46,012 bases of DNA from Tieghemiomyces parasiticus (GCA_027575765.1 JANBPT010000305.1:1-46012); one strand, 5' to 3'. Positions 1-11,061 are shown, counted from the stretch's first letter. Made by a program: numbers and translations. The notes: generated by a model from the sequence alone, not told the origin.

Positions 1-1938
1 GCCTAGCAGCGCCAGGATCTGATTTTTGTGCAGGCTGAGGTTGAGGTCGTTGACGGCCACAATGGGGGGAACGGCGGACGAACCACGAAGTCTTTTGGCT
101 ACGGCCTGGTAGAGCATACGCAGGGGGAACTTGCTTGACTTCTGGACCGGATTGAACACCTTGCTCAGGTGCTGGATCCGAACCACACCTTGGGCAGATT
201 TGGGAATTCCGCTGAGGTCGTCGTCCTCAATCATCTCGGATTGCTCCTTTGATGGTTGTAGGTTGGTCATCGGGATAGCGGCTGCATCAAGCCCTGCCTC
301 GTTGGCCTTGTCCAAGGAGGCTGAGCTCTCGCTGCTGGGTGCATCGAGATGGGTGTGGGAACGCGGGCGCCAGTAATTAGGACGGAACAGGAAAGTCCAG
401 CCTAGTGGTCGGTAGGAGGATTGCGTGTGGATGGAGTGGACATACCAGGCGAGGAAGAGATAGAGCACCACATCGAACGCCAACATAGCAAAGCACCGCG
501 GTAGCGGACCAGCATCCGACAGGTTGGTGAGGGTGATATTACCGCGGGTGCTCTCGGCCTGCATCATGTACGAGGTGGCAGACCCCAGGGCCGTATAGGA
601 AATGAGGTAGATGAGTATCTCGCCACCCGTGCTCTTGCCCACGATGTAAATGTTGGCCACAATGGCCAGGAACAGCATAATGATGACGCCGATCTGGGTC
701 ATCTGAGCCGCACGCTTCCGCTCTGGTACGAAGGCACCAATGAGGACACCGAGCCCAACATTGGTGAGTAGGAACAGATATACCACCAGAAAGACCAGGA
801 ACCAGTGGGTGTAGGCAAAGAATTGGCCGGCGCACAGAAGGACCGTGGCCATCACAGCCAGTAAGAAGTAGAGACCGGCATGAAAGACAAAGATAGCGGC
901 AATGTAGGTGGCCTCGGTCAAGCCCATCATTAGGAGCAGCTGCTTGATCCCGGTCTCGCGCTCGGTTACGACCATGACCACGATCTGGATGATGGAGTAA
1001 GAGAGGCCCAGGATGATAAGGTATGGGGCCAGACCAGTGATGAAGGTGCCGCCGTATTGGAGTCCAGTGAACTGGCTGATCGCAATGATGGGCTCGTCGT
1101 CAGACACGCCCTTGTACCGGGTGGCACCGGTGGTTGATAAGCGGGAGGGTATAGTGGCCGATCGACCGGTCACGGGTAGAAGCGGTGATGGGAGAAGGTC
1201 CAGGCCGGCCCGTTGACGGTAAACATTCTGGAGGGCCCGCTCGACATAGACCTGGGCAGTGAGACAGAGGGTCTCGATGTAACCCGTGGACGCCACGGCG
1301 GTGTGGTTGCAGTGCAGGGAAAAGGTGGGCAGACTATCCAGGCTGCCCGCCAGACTAGCCGGAGAGAAGGCGGAGGAAGGTGAAGAGGGGGCCAAGGACG
1401 TGGTGGGCATGCTGGGGAGTGGGGCCGGCTCCGCCCGGCGCTGGAGGGCAGTGCGTCCGTTCGACAAGGGGAGGTCCGGTAGGGTTACGCCCACAAGGGT
1501 CCGCGAGGGATCCTCCTCATAGAAGCGATACAGGGCATCGCGGGATTCAAAGTAGCGGGTCTGGACGGAGTGGGGCTCGGACTGCTGGAATAGGTCATTT
1601 AGGGCGGTCAGTAAAGTGTCCTGGGAGCTGGAGTTGGTGTAGGCCAAGTGAATGCAGGAGTCAGTGCAGTTGGCCGTCAGAGGCGGCAAGCTGTTGACTT
1701 CACTCTCCGTGATTTCCTTGCGAGAGGTGATGTTGAGGACCACCAGGAGAATGAGAAAGTATAAGGTAATGATAAGCTCGAAGAAGAGGACCGGGCGGTT
1801 ACGTAGACGGCTGACAAGGATTTTGCGGAGGAGCGCCTTGAGGGACCGGAACCAGCTAGGCTTGAGGAGGATGGGGGTCTCGCCTTCGAGTAGGGAGGTA
1901 CTCTGGGCTGAAGCGGCAGCCTCATGCTGGCCAACCAT
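1..1938 (-). CDS. ABCA-family ABC transporter, N-terminal part (cut by window edge)
   Basis: An uninterrupted minus-strand frame of 646 codons runs from an ATG at 1938-1936 off the left edge. The product starts MVGQHEAAAS, has one membrane segment at about residues 48-68 (ELIITLYFLILLVVL), then a large extracytoplasmic loop of about 250 residues with several Asn-X-Ser/Thr sites, then a cluster of hydrophobic segments at about 325-540. ETGIKQLLLMMGL after the second membrane segment matches the ABCA coupling-helix region. The frame ends in AVNDLNLSLHKNQILALLG, the strand leading into the Walker A loop of an ABCA nucleotide-binding domain, so the P-loop itself lies outside. ABCA proteins mostly move lipids across membranes; the substrate here is unknown. 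Whether it is full-size or half-size cannot be told. It is divergent from the ABCA gene at 4880. A CAG just before the ATG could be a splice acceptor, so a 5' exon is not excluded. Confidence 0.88.
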   Translation of the reverse strand, partial: MVGQHEAAASAQSTSLLEGETPILLKPSWFRSLKALLRKILVSRLRNRPVLFFELIITLYFLILLVVLNITSRKEITESEVNSLPPLTANCTDSCIHLAYTNSSSQDTLLTALNDLFQQSEPHSVQTRYFESRDALYRFYEEDPSRTLVGVTLPDLPLSNGRTALQRRAEPAPLPSMPTTSLAPSSPSSAFSPASLAGSLDSLPTFSLHCNHTAVASTGYIETLCLTAQVYVERALQNVYRQRAGLDLLPSPLLPVTGRSATIPSRLSTTGATRYKGVSDDEPIIAISQFTGLQYGGTFITGLAPYLIILGLSYSIIQIVVMVVTERETGIKQLLLMMGLTEATYIAAIFVFHAGLYFLLAVMATVLLCAGQFFAYTHWFLVFLVVYLFLLTNVGLGVLIGAFVPERKRAAQMTQIGVIIMLFLAIVANIYIVGKSTGGEILIYLISYTALGSATSYMMQAESTRGNITLTNLSDAGPLPRCFAMLAFDVVLYLFLAWYVHSIHTQSSYRPLGWTFLFRPNYWRPRSHTHLDAPSSESSASLDKANEAGLDAAAIPMTNLQPSKEQSEMIEDDDLSGIPKSAQGVVRIQHLSKVFNPVQKSSKFPLRMLYQAVAKRLRGSSAVPPIVAVNDLNLSLHKNQILALLG

Positions 1939-4400
1939 GGCTGTGGACAAGTGTAAGGCGCGGGGGAGGTGGGAGGGCGAGCTAGGTGGAGTGGAACCGC
2001 ACTTGGCTAGGGTAGGTTTAAGGTAAAGTACAGAGAAAACGTGGCCGGGCTGTGATTAATGGTGCAAGAGATAAATATGTATAGGGGGTCCCGAGTTACA
2101 ATTCGGTGGTAACCTTGCAGCGTGCGAGTGGGGAGAGAGTTGCGCTCTATAAACCGGCAAGATACAGAATAAGTACTGGAGAGTGAACGAAGGGGGCGGG
2201 GGGCTTCGCTGATAACCAGACTTGGCGGTGCGTACCGAAAAGGTAAGCCCGGAAATCAACACAGGGCTGTGGTTGCTGCGATAGTGGCAGCTGGGAAAAA
2301 ACGGCAGTCTGAAGTGGAGAGCCTGGTTGGGCGGATCGAGGCGAGGGCATGTGGGGGGAGGTTTGGCCCAAATCTTCTGGCAGCGACTAGGACGTCTTTA
2401 AAAGCACACAGATGCCAAGGCCACCGACGCTGGACCTGAGCCATGTCACCTGTACCACCTCCACCTCCCCTTTTTTTTTGTTATTCTACCTTCCACTGTG
2501 TTGTCGTTGGAAGCCGCCCTGGCCTGAGACACTAGGAGAGGTGACCGTCCATCCCACGCACCACCCTCTGCGGACCATGTTCCCTGCCGAGAAGCCGCTA
2601 AGAAAATCCGCCTAACTCCCGCCTCCTGATTGGAGAGGATCGACCGACTTTCGGTGAAGCAAGCAGCCAAATCTTTTGCGAGAGACTCTTCGCGTGTCCA
2701 GTAGCCCACTTGGCCTGAGTGGGGAAGGTTGGGCTGGGCGCCAGTACAGTAAATACCACGTCCAAATTTCCAGCACGGCACAATGTGCCCACTTTCGACT
2801 CACCGGACTATGTTCGGACCTGACGTATAGCGAAGCTCCAGCGATGGATGGCGGGCACGGCGGCAGTTTGTCCCCGGTTGACAATGCCTGGCGTCCCAGT
2901 GTTCATGCTGGGCTTATCCATCATGGTACAGCCCAGGGAATCACCCAACAGCTCTATTCGGTATGCTGCCGAGAACATTCCGAGCTTCGTACCCATGCCA
3001 CTGGATTATCCGCCTCTCATAATAACGCTGACACGTAATGGGGGGGGGGCTAAGCCAATTATCGAAGCGATGGGGATAAACATCGTTGCCAGAAGGGCCC
3101 CCGCACCGATCTGGACAGCGACGGTCTATATCCACAACTGGACAGCTTGCTGCCTGGATCGGCCATGCCCTAGCCTCGTCACTGATACATTTCGCTGGAT
3201 TATAATATATCTGGGTTCAACTATCGTTGGCCAATCTTGGAATGCAAGGCGTAGAGCTATGTATACTCAGGTGGGGCTTTTGGCAGCGAAGTGTGCCAAG
3301 CCACTCTGATAACCACGATCACGACCAGTCACACCAACCAGCCCGACGTTGGTATACAGAACGCTCCCAGGTGTTGGTACCTTGCACGTCACACACATTT
3401 GCGGACTACCCAATGCGTGTTGTGCAAATTTCAAGCTGTGTTCCTGTATTGGTAGCACATGGAGGAAGGACTTTTCTGCTAAGCCGCCTATTAGCCGTTC
3501 GTCAAGGGTGGCCAGGGAGGAATCCAACGTCGTCGTTTGGGTAAATGTACCGGGGAGTACGGGACTTGGTGGTCATTGCCTGAGGGACATTCTTAATTAT
3601 CTTTGAGTATACGTGAAGTCATCAAAGGCTTGACTAGGACTATCCTCTGCTGGGTGCAACTTCCTAGCCACAACATACACCACGTTAGGTATATTCTGCA
3701 CTGGCGGCGCAATGGATGTGGGCAAGTGACGGATCACAAGGAGGCCAAAGACCAGCAGCGACTACATACCAACCGGAGCTGAATTAACGTCACCCTTGCC
3801 GATTTCTATTTCGGCACCTCCCTATGAACGACATCCGCCTGTTACAGAAGCTTCTACGCTTCCATAGAAGGGTGTTAAGTTTTTAAACTAGGCCTTGGCT
3901 GGGGTCCACCTCCCTCTGCCGTGGCAATAACCCGGCCGTCGCTGCGCCTGTCAATGGGCGCTAATAACCAGCCGCACTTGGGTGGTGAAGTGGGCCTAGG
4001 TGGACGAGACTCCCACCAGGACTAGTAGCCAATTGATTAGCGGGAACGCGAACTATTCTGTGCTGGAGATTGGGTGCCGTGCCATCCAGAACGGGAAATC
4101 AGTGTGGGGAAGCGTGTCTAGACAGCCCGGCACTGCACCGAGGGGTCCTTCGCTGCCATTCGCTTAAGGCACATCAGTTGGGACAGGCTTGGCGGGAATC
4201 GGTGACCGTGGCTCCTTCCCTCGATACCAGAATCCTTCTGTGCTTCTTTTTGCGTTTTATTTTTCCTGGCCAACCGATCGCCCTCTGGGTTCCCTGGCCT
4301 CACCATAGGCCTGCACCGAGCAGGTCCAGTGCCCAGCATATTTTCATAGACAGGCGCCAAGCCTTTCCTGGGTTCTTGGGCACAATGCCTCGAAGCTAGG
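1939..4400. other. Divergent intergenic spacer, no supported gene
   Basis: About 2.5 kb lies between the divergent ABCA genes. Both strands contain only short overlapping open frames (up to about 150 codons, for example 2848-3309 on plus) without the G/C-rich third positions seen in the real genes and without recognisable domains. It holds a T-run near 2470 and a G10 run at 3040-3049. It should contain promoters for both transporters, but I see no convincing individual element. Confidence 0.55.
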
Positions 4401-4879
4401 GTCCGCACGTTGGTCCACCCGCCTCCCCCTTCCCCAGCGTGTTTGTGGTGCTGTTGCCCTGAAGCAGTAGGGTCGTTATATACTCGCCTCTACCCAAGGG
4501 CGCGACTGGATTACAGCCCCGCAAGCATAATTGCCGCTCCTGGCCTATCGTGTGTTCCAACCTCCTGCCCCTACCCCCTAGCCCGGGCCGCCAACCTGCC
4601 TCTCTCCTTATATTCTTCATACTTGTCGCTTCCTGTACGGCCGTCCGTGCATGTCGCATCTCCACGGCTACCATTGGCCTCTCCCCCTTATCCATCGACC
4701 CTTTTTATACGCCTCCCCTCATTCGCTGTCGAGACCTGCGTCCTAGCCTTGCTCAGCTTTCGCCAGCTCGACTTGGCACGCCACTCCGGCAGCTCTTCCT
4801 TCACGCTGCCTTTCCCTATTCAATACGCCCGGAGAACTCCGCCCGCCTGCCATCTCCACTCTCGGCCTGTAACCTCCAC
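4401..4879 (+). promoter_or_regulatory. Pyrimidine-rich leader of the plus-strand ABCA gene
   Basis: The plus strand is strongly C/T-rich for almost 500 nt directly before the chosen ATG. The reading frame is open through this stretch back to a GTG at 4550, but the translation is Pro/Ser/Leu-rich low complexity and looks like untranslated leader. Similar leaders precede the ATGs at 24098 and 35501. Confidence 0.45.
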
Positions 4880-7561
4880 ATGTCCCAACACAACCTCATC
4901 GGTCAGCCAGCCCCCATGCGTACCATGGCCGGCCCCCGTCCTGTCGCAACTCTGGGTGGGCAATATCGGGCCTTGTTCCAAACGCACATGAAGACGCTCC
5001 TGCGGTCACCCATGGCCCTTTTCCTCGGTATCATATTCCCGGTTTTTGTTGTCTTCATCGGTATCCTAGCCGGGAAAATTGTCAAGGTGCCTAAGTTTAC
5101 CGCCGGTGACTCGATCGCCTTCCCTCTCGGCGGCACGCTCCTCCCGAAACGCGCCCTCCTCCCATACGTCCTGCAAGACTCGACCTCTTTGGCCGCGCCC
5201 TGGGCGGCTAGCGAGGCCCTCGTCACCCAGCTCATCGATGTGCCCACCAAACAGTCGCCCAACTTCACCCGCTTCGATTCTTTAAGTGCCGTCGAAGACT
5301 ACCAGCGCTCAGAAATCATTAAGCGAAACCTCGATAAAACCTATACAACCCAACAACCCGTGGGGGGATACTTTCTCCGCTCGCCCTACCGCGAAAACGG
5401 TACTGGTGGCGCCGGTAACGCCAGTCTGTTTAACTACGCAACGCTCTACCAGAAACCCACTGACGTGGCCCTACCAGTCCTGGTCCACCTGATGGAGACG
5501 GCCGCCCTGATGCGGTCCGTGCCCGGGGCCACCCCGGTCCTGGCCAAGCTGGACACTTTTCCCACCCAGCCCTCAGAACTTACCGACATCAGCGCCCAAA
5601 TCATCCCCATTATGTTCACCTACGGCCTGGCCTTCATGATCACCATCGTGGTGTTCATCCAGGTACAGGAGCGCGAGCTGGGAATCCGTAACCACCTCAT
5701 CGCGTCGGGCGTCCGGCTTACCGCCTTCTATATGTCGTCGCTTACCCGCGACCTGATCCTCTACCTCGTGTCGGCCCTCCTGGGTATCATCTTTCTGGCT
5801 GCCTTCCGCATCAAATTCTTCATCGATACGAGCTTCTTGGGCTTCTTCCTTATCATCGTGTTTAGTGGTCCCGATTGCCTAGCCCTCGGCTACATAATGG
5901 CCATGCTCATCAAGCGGACCGATAATGTGGCATCACTTGCAGTGTTGGCGATCACGCTGATTGTGTTTTTACCCTACCTCGTCATCGAGGTAGCGTTCGA
6001 CGGCTATGTCAACCTTGCTACGTCCCTCATCCTGACCACCCTGGTGCCGGTGTTCGGCCTCAACCGTGGACTTCGTGAACTCGCCGGCGCGGCCGCCAAG
6101 GGCGTCCCCTACTCGACTGCCGACGTGGGGCACATCGGCTACCCAATCTTGCCCATATTCCTGATTCTAGTGGTCAAGTCCGTCCTTTTGGGGGCCTTGA
6201 TCATCCGCATTGAACGTCGCCGGTTACAGGGTGCTGGCAGCATGTTTAGCCCCCGCATTCTCTGGAACCGACTCCGTGGTCCGCGCAAGGCCTCCCTAGC
6301 CGACACGGATACAGATGCCCAGGACCAAGCGGAAGAGCTTATCGTCCAGGATGAGGAAGTCATCCGGGAACGCCAACGGTTGCAGAATCTAGCGGCCGAC
6401 GGCGAGGAGGCCCTGCGAAGCAGTGGCGATATTATTCAGATTCTCGGCCTAGACCACACCTTCCCGAGTTTTAACCGTCGACCCCCGCTCCACATTCTCC
6501 GCAACCTTTGGTTCTCGGTGCGACAGAATGAGTGCTTCGGCTATCTGGGCCCCAATGGCGCCGGCAAGACCACTAGCATGAACATTTTAAGTGGAGCCCT
6601 CCGCCCCTCTGGGGGCCAGGCCTATATTGGGCCTTACTCGGTAGTCCCATATAGTGAGGAGATCAAATCCATGATTGGGATCTGCCCTCAGTTCGACGTC
6701 CTGTGGCTCAACCTGACCGCCCGCGAACACCTCCGGCTCTTTGCGGCCATCCGCGGCTTGCCTTCCGGCCAGGTCGAGGGCAGTGTCAACGAGATTATCC
6801 AAGCCATGGCCCTCGGCCCAGTGGCTGACCAGCGTTGCGGCGGGTACTCGGGTGGTAATAAGCGGCGTCTGTCCCTTGGGATGGCCTGCATCGGCTCCCC
6901 GCCCGTCATTTTCCTGGACGAACCCACCACGGGGGTCGACGTCAAAGTCCGCTTGGGGATCTGGGAGGCCATCCGTCACCTTAAGCGCACCTCCGCCGTG
7001 GTGCTCACAAGTCACGCCATGGAGGAGGTGGAGGCCCTGTGCGACCGTATTGGCATGATCGTCAACGGCAACCTCAAATGTTTAGGAACCCCGCAACGGC
7101 TCAAGAACGTATACGGCCGTGGGTGGAAGGTCCTCGTTAAGGCTTCCGATCTAGCTCACGCGCGTGTCGTTACGGATCACATGATGGCCCAATTCCATCA
7201 CCCAAACGGCCACCGAGGCGATAATTTCGAAATCCGTGCCGACAGTATAAATCGTACCAACTGTGAACTCGTCCAGCAGTTGGGCACCAATCTCGAATTC
7301 GAAATCACCCGGACCAATACGCCGCTAGCCACCAACGCAGTTCCATCCTCCACCGCATACCCTCCAAGCGGCACCCAAACCCCATCGGTCTCTGGGTCGG
7401 CAACGGACCACAGTAATGGCAACACCACTGGCTTGCTGGGACCTCTGTTTGGCCTCTTAGAGACGGAAAAGCAGAATGGGCTGGTGCTGGACTATTCCGT
7501 CAACCAGACGACCCTGTCACAAGTGTTTATTGATTTCGCCAAGCTGCAGGTCACGGTGTAG
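4880..7561 (+). CDS. Half-size ABCA-family ABC transporter
   Basis: 893 residues from the ATG at 4880 (MSQHNLIGQP). Further upstream the frame is open but has only a non-ATG start and low-complexity sequence. Order: a membrane segment at about residues 40-60; an extracytoplasmic loop to about 235; a membrane cluster at about 240-450 with the ABCA-type element ERELGIRNHLIASG; a linker; then one nucleotide-binding domain. Walker A is GPNGAGKTT (557-565), Q-loop Gln604, signature SGGNK (657-661) in the ABCA form, Walker B VIFLDE (676-681) and switch His712, all intact. The C-terminus carries the ABCA-typical NQTTLSQVFIDFAKL. With one TMD plus one NBD it should work as a dimer. The family exports or flips lipids; the substrate is not inferable. 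No intron is needed. Confidence 0.93.
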   Translation: MSQHNLIGQPAPMRTMAGPRPVATLGGQYRALFQTHMKTLLRSPMALFLGIIFPVFVVFIGILAGKIVKVPKFTAGDSIAFPLGGTLLPKRALLPYVLQDSTSLAAPWAASEALVTQLIDVPTKQSPNFTRFDSLSAVEDYQRSEIIKRNLDKTYTTQQPVGGYFLRSPYRENGTGGAGNASLFNYATLYQKPTDVALPVLVHLMETAALMRSVPGATPVLAKLDTFPTQPSELTDISAQIIPIMFTYGLAFMITIVVFIQVQERELGIRNHLIASGVRLTAFYMSSLTRDLILYLVSALLGIIFLAAFRIKFFIDTSFLGFFLIIVFSGPDCLALGYIMAMLIKRTDNVASLAVLAITLIVFLPYLVIEVAFDGYVNLATSLILTTLVPVFGLNRGLRELAGAAAKGVPYSTADVGHIGYPILPIFLILVVKSVLLGALIIRIERRRLQGAGSMFSPRILWNRLRGPRKASLADTDTDAQDQAEELIVQDEEVIRERQRLQNLAADGEEALRSSGDIIQILGLDHTFPSFNRRPPLHILRNLWFSVRQNECFGYLGPNGAGKTTSMNILSGALRPSGGQAYIGPYSVVPYSEEIKSMIGICPQFDVLWLNLTAREHLRLFAAIRGLPSGQVEGSVNEIIQAMALGPVADQRCGGYSGGNKRRLSLGMACIGSPPVIFLDEPTTGVDVKVRLGIWEAIRHLKRTSAVVLTSHAMEEVEALCDRIGMIVNGNLKCLGTPQRLKNVYGRGWKVLVKASDLAHARVVTDHMMAQFHHPNGHRGDNFEIRADSINRTNCELVQQLGTNLEFEITRTNTPLATNAVPSSTAYPPSGTQTPSVSGSATDHSNGNTTGLLGPLFGLLETEKQNGLVLDYSVNQTTLSQVFIDFAKLQVTV

Positions 7562-8405
7562 TGGCTGCGGTATAATAACAGATGTCATTTTTATGTCATT
7601 ATAATAGATTATCAACGGTAGAATTTCTATGCTACTAAAGCGAATTGATGTACGGCTTTGACTGCAAGGGTGTGTACTATAGATCACTAGGGCTTGTTAT
7701 TGTAACCGAATATCTAGATACTGATCTTCAGGAGTACCTGTGGTGCTTATAAATCACACTAGGGCAAACGCATGCCTACCCCGCCCAAATTATCTCCGAC
7801 ACTTGGGTGCCACCCTGCAACTGGGGTGCCCGCACTGCAGGACTCTTTCATGCATCTCCACTCGAACTCATACTATTAACTCACGAACGTATCAAATCCT
7901 TTGGCCCTCCAGAACCATCTCCGAAATCACGAACCTTCGCAACCCAAGCTTCCTATATGAAACACCAAGCTCACCTTCACGAACTCTGTCTCCATTTTTG
8001 TCATCTACTTCTTTGTGCTGCTTGACAGGGCGTAGCACTCGCCACCTCCAGGTGGCTCTCTACTTCCTTTTATCAATATACCCTCTGCTACACCTCTTTC
8101 ACGGTTGACCCCCACGCCCTCCTTAATGGTCACCATATCAGGCCCTGGTTCTTGGGGGGGGACATGACGGTCTCAAAAATCACAGTGCGAGGCCCCCTGT
8201 CCGGCGCTTTGGCTCAGTGTTTATCCCCCCTGATCTGACACGGAGAGGGGGATTGTGATCATCGTCCAGAGGGCTGCTTGTGTGCCCATGGAGTGTCGGA
8301 TATGGACAACACTGTGGCAAGGCCAATCCCAGTTGCATTATCGCCATCTTAATTACAATCCGGGAGTAGTGTTCAGGTTGACCTAGAGGTTTCAAAGCGT
8401 ACAAA
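7562..8405. other. 3' flank of the ABCA gene, no gene seen
   Basis: About 840 nt between the ABCA stop codon and the left repeat arm. It begins A/T-rich (probable 3' UTR) and then becomes C/T-rich around 7740-8110, with only short frames. No AATAAA hexamer stands out close to the stop. A G8 run lies near 8154-8161. Confidence 0.5.
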
Positions 8406-9308
8406 TTTCCGCACGATACGTGGGGCAATTTTTACTTTTCTAATTGCCTATATTGCTTTCCACCTCGGCCGGCATTGAGGTCAAGGCACTCTCTATCTGT
8501 CAGCACTGAAACACCACCTGACCACTCGACCCAACCGCACATGGCCAATTGGAACCCGGGATCTCTGCGAGCAAGATTGCTCACGGTATCGGCATCGTCT
8601 GTCGTCTTCAAGGGCTCAGGCCAGTTCACCGAAGATAGGTAGCCTCGGTTCGAGCATTACCATGTCCTACCGTCATCCGCTTGGGCGGATACACCGAGTC
8701 AGCCGGTGATATTGCGTGTCTAAGCGCGGGAGCTGGTGAGGCAGGTATGGTCAAGGCACCGTTCGGTGTCGGTCGAGCCGTACGGCAATCCCCCTGGGCC
8801 GAGGCCGGAAAGCGGTGTACATCCTATACACGTGATATCGGGGAAAACACCTCGTCCTTCATATATTTCGGCCTAGTATACACCGCTCCACGCCTGATGA
8901 GCTGTACCGCGGGCCCCATTCTACGGGTAGCAGGGTATAGCAGCAACCTGGGCCATCCTTGACTGGGCTTGGGATTGAGATTGGGTTTTTATAGTAAATG
9001 TGTTTCATGCCACCGCAGTACGGGTATGCCATAAAGAAGGAATGGACCGTGCTCAGCCAGTGAGGCACAGTGTAGGCGGCACGCTAGACCGGTGGATGCG
9101 ATGGCGGATAGGCTAAGGAATAAGCACGGCGAGCGGTACAGTCGATGGCCGATGAAGTAAGGCAACCCGTGTACGGCTGGCGGGCACAGGCAAGCTATAC
9201 GGAAATCGGTTCGAGGGGAGGTCGAAATACCGGTGCGGTGGGGCGAAAGACGTTCAGGGTCAACAGCCGCGGTACTGCCCCAGTTTACACTGCTCCAGGG
9301 TGGCTTCT

Positions 9309-9683
9309 CTACCCGTCAGACGGAAGAATACCCTGCAGCCAGGAGATGAAGTCATCTGCAGACTCGAAGGGAGCGTACATTCCGCCGCTACCGCCCCCTC
9401 CACCGCTCTCTTCACTGCCACTTTCATCCATCTCCTCGTTGACTTCTTCATTGGCCTCTGGATCCTCCTCTGCACTACCCCCGGCACCATCATCTTCACC
9501 TCCACCTCGGCGGTACTGGCGATGCATGTTGGCGGGGGCCTCGGGACTCGATGCACGCGAGATGAGGTGAGCTGACATACCGCGGCGGCGGTTGTTCACG
9601 ACCCCAGCGGATGCTCGGGAAAGTGCCTGGCCGATTAGTACGGCCGAGACGAGGAGGAGCGCGACATTGCAGCGGGCGAGCAT
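9309..9683 (-). CDS. Small secreted acidic protein, left copy
   Basis: 124 residues from the ATG at 9683-9681. Residues 1-26 (MLARCNVALLLVSAVLIGQA...) are a classical signal peptide with probable cleavage after ASA26. Basic clusters at 32-34 (RRR) and 58-59 (RR) resemble Kex2-type processing sites. Residues 63-93 are rich in Glu/Asp, 94-101 are Gly-rich, and the C-terminus is a short amphipathic stretch (FESADDFISWLQGILPSDG). The only Cys is within the signal peptide. I recognise no family. The right-arm copy (42012-42386) encodes the same protein with one amino-acid change, Gly96 to Val. A TATA-like box lies 233 nt upstream. It is probably exported and possibly cleaved into peptides; function is unknown. 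The frame stays open upstream of the ATG, but that sequence lacks a signal peptide. Confidence 0.72.
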   Translation of the reverse strand: MLARCNVALLLVSAVLIGQALSRASAGVVNNRRRGMSAHLISRASSPEAPANMHRQYRRGGGEDDGAGGSAEEDPEANEEVNEEMDESGSEESGGGGGSGGMYAPFESADDFISWLQGILPSDG

Positions 9684-9915
9684 GGTGCCGGAACGTAGGC
9701 GGGAGGATGAATAAACGAAGCGGGTAGGGATGTGATCCGAAGGGATATATCGTACGCGGGGAAGCAGGTGTGGAACAACCAGTAACCACCCAGAAGTATG
9801 ATGTGACGTTATAGAGGTGGCGGCCGAAACGAAAGGGAGACGGCTCGTTAGGTAGGAGGAAAGCCGGGTGATGAAGTGGTTGATGAAGGTTGCAGAGAGG
9901 GGTCTATCGTCTCGG

Positions 9916-9923
9916 TTTATATA
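9916..9923 (-). promoter_or_regulatory. TATA-like box for the left secreted-protein gene
   Basis: TATATAAA on the minus strand, 233 nt before the ATG, at exactly the same distance as in the right arm (41772-41779). The C/T-rich sequence after it looks like a transcribed leader. Consensus match and position only. Confidence 0.5.
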
Positions 9924-11061
9924 GTGGCGTGGTGCCCACCGGCAAGTGGAGGTCCGCGCTTGCCTGTCGATAAGGCCGGCTCTAGTCTGTCGGTCACGGA
10001 GAATAATCGAGAGTACTCCTTGCCCCCCCTCCTTACCCGTTCCCAGTTGCAAACTTACCGGCTCGCCGTAACGGTCCGTCTAATCGCACCCTGGCTTCAC
10101 TGATTGACGCGTCCGAATCCCAGGGAGAACGTTGCCGAACCACCCTCCCGAAACGGTCCCGGCTCCAGATGTGGCCTCGGAAGATAGGACTTGCCGAATC
10201 AACGAAGTACAATACCTTGTGGGCTCACCTCACCTCGCTACCGAAGGCGCTGTGGGCCCACCTCTGCCGTCACTAAAGTGCACCTCATTTGGACCACCAG
10301 TGAGGGGGAAGGAGAGGGCGTAGGTTGATCGGTAGAAGTTAGACGGGATCGCGCAGCAGATACCCCCTAACAAGTGAGATGGCATGCAAGCGGGGCTTGG
10401 TCATCCAGGACCTCCTCCGAGCCGAAGGGTTAATGGGGAATCCTCTCGCCGGACGAGGGGAGGGTGAAGATCGCGTACAATACCTGGCTCAGGCTCACCG
10501 TCTGCCGTATCTATTCCTAGCCTGAATCTGCGCTACCTGACAGCGTGAGAGACCATCACCAAGTTCGGCAATCGGTCAGATGTTGAAGGAGGGCTGTCAG
10601 GGGTGCCTAATTCCTACATTGCCCCCCCCCCTTCTCATGTCCCCCTATACAATTTGAAATCCCCCCCCTCACTCTCCGTACCCGCATGCTGGCCATCGAA
10701 ATTACGCACCAAACGGATAATAAGTAATGCACCGCACAGCCGGATGGCCAGCGATTGCCACTGGTACCGATCACTAGCATTTGGGCGAATCTTGAGAAGA
10801 TCTGGCACCGGGGTATCTTGGTCAGTTCGAGTGCACATGTAAACCTGTATTACCCGGCTTCCTCTGCCGCTTCGAGTTTACTGAACGCGCCACGTCATAC
10901 CATGGTCAAGCGTAATATAACTATCCATATATCACACTGCTGATCCGGTAAAAAAAAACAACTTGTGTCAGTATGAAGGATTAGGCATGGGCACCGGGTG
11001 GGTGAGTGGGTAAAGCCGTAGAATTGACGCGGAAACGGCAGCTTACATTCGATAAGAAAAG

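Larger units (their letters stand above)
8406..11061. repeat. Left arm of a 2.66 kb inverted repeat
   Basis: These 2,656 nt reappear as reverse complement at 40632-43289. The left limit is where TTTCCGCACGATACGTGG begins to match; the right limit is GATAAGAAAAG at 11051-11061, after which the copies diverge abruptly. Hand comparison shows scattered substitutions: about 97% identity at 8406-8700, lower near 10330-10450, and almost none across 9000-9683. Homopolymer lengths differ (C10 at 10622 versus G8; C8 near 10662 versus G10; A8 versus A7). The ends do not match each other as terminal inverted repeats and I see no target-site duplication or transposase, so this reads as a segmental duplication. 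It carries the secreted-protein gene at 9309-9683. Confidence 0.95.

Noticed and set aside
2848..3309. 153-codon plus frame in the ABCA spacer
   Set aside because: No third-position G/C bias, no domain, and it overlaps equally long frames in other phases.
4550..4879. N-terminal extension of the ABCA half transporter
   Set aside because: It begins with GTG, is Pro/Ser/Leu low complexity, and matches the leader type of other genes; the ATG at 4880 is a better start.
8681..8962. 93-codon frame conserved in both arms (also 42733-43014 on minus)
   Set aside because: Conservation is expected in a recent duplicate; several changes alter residues, and there is no signal peptide, domain or codon bias.
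9145..9570. 141-codon plus-strand frame opposite the secreted-protein gene (mirrored at 42125-42550)
   Set aside because: It is antisense to the better-supported gene; its Ser/Pro runs are the complement of the Glu/Gly-rich coding sequence.
8406..11061. Repeat arm as a DNA transposon or MITE
   Set aside because: The two ends of the arm are not inverted copies of each other, no target-site duplication is visible, and no transposase is encoded.
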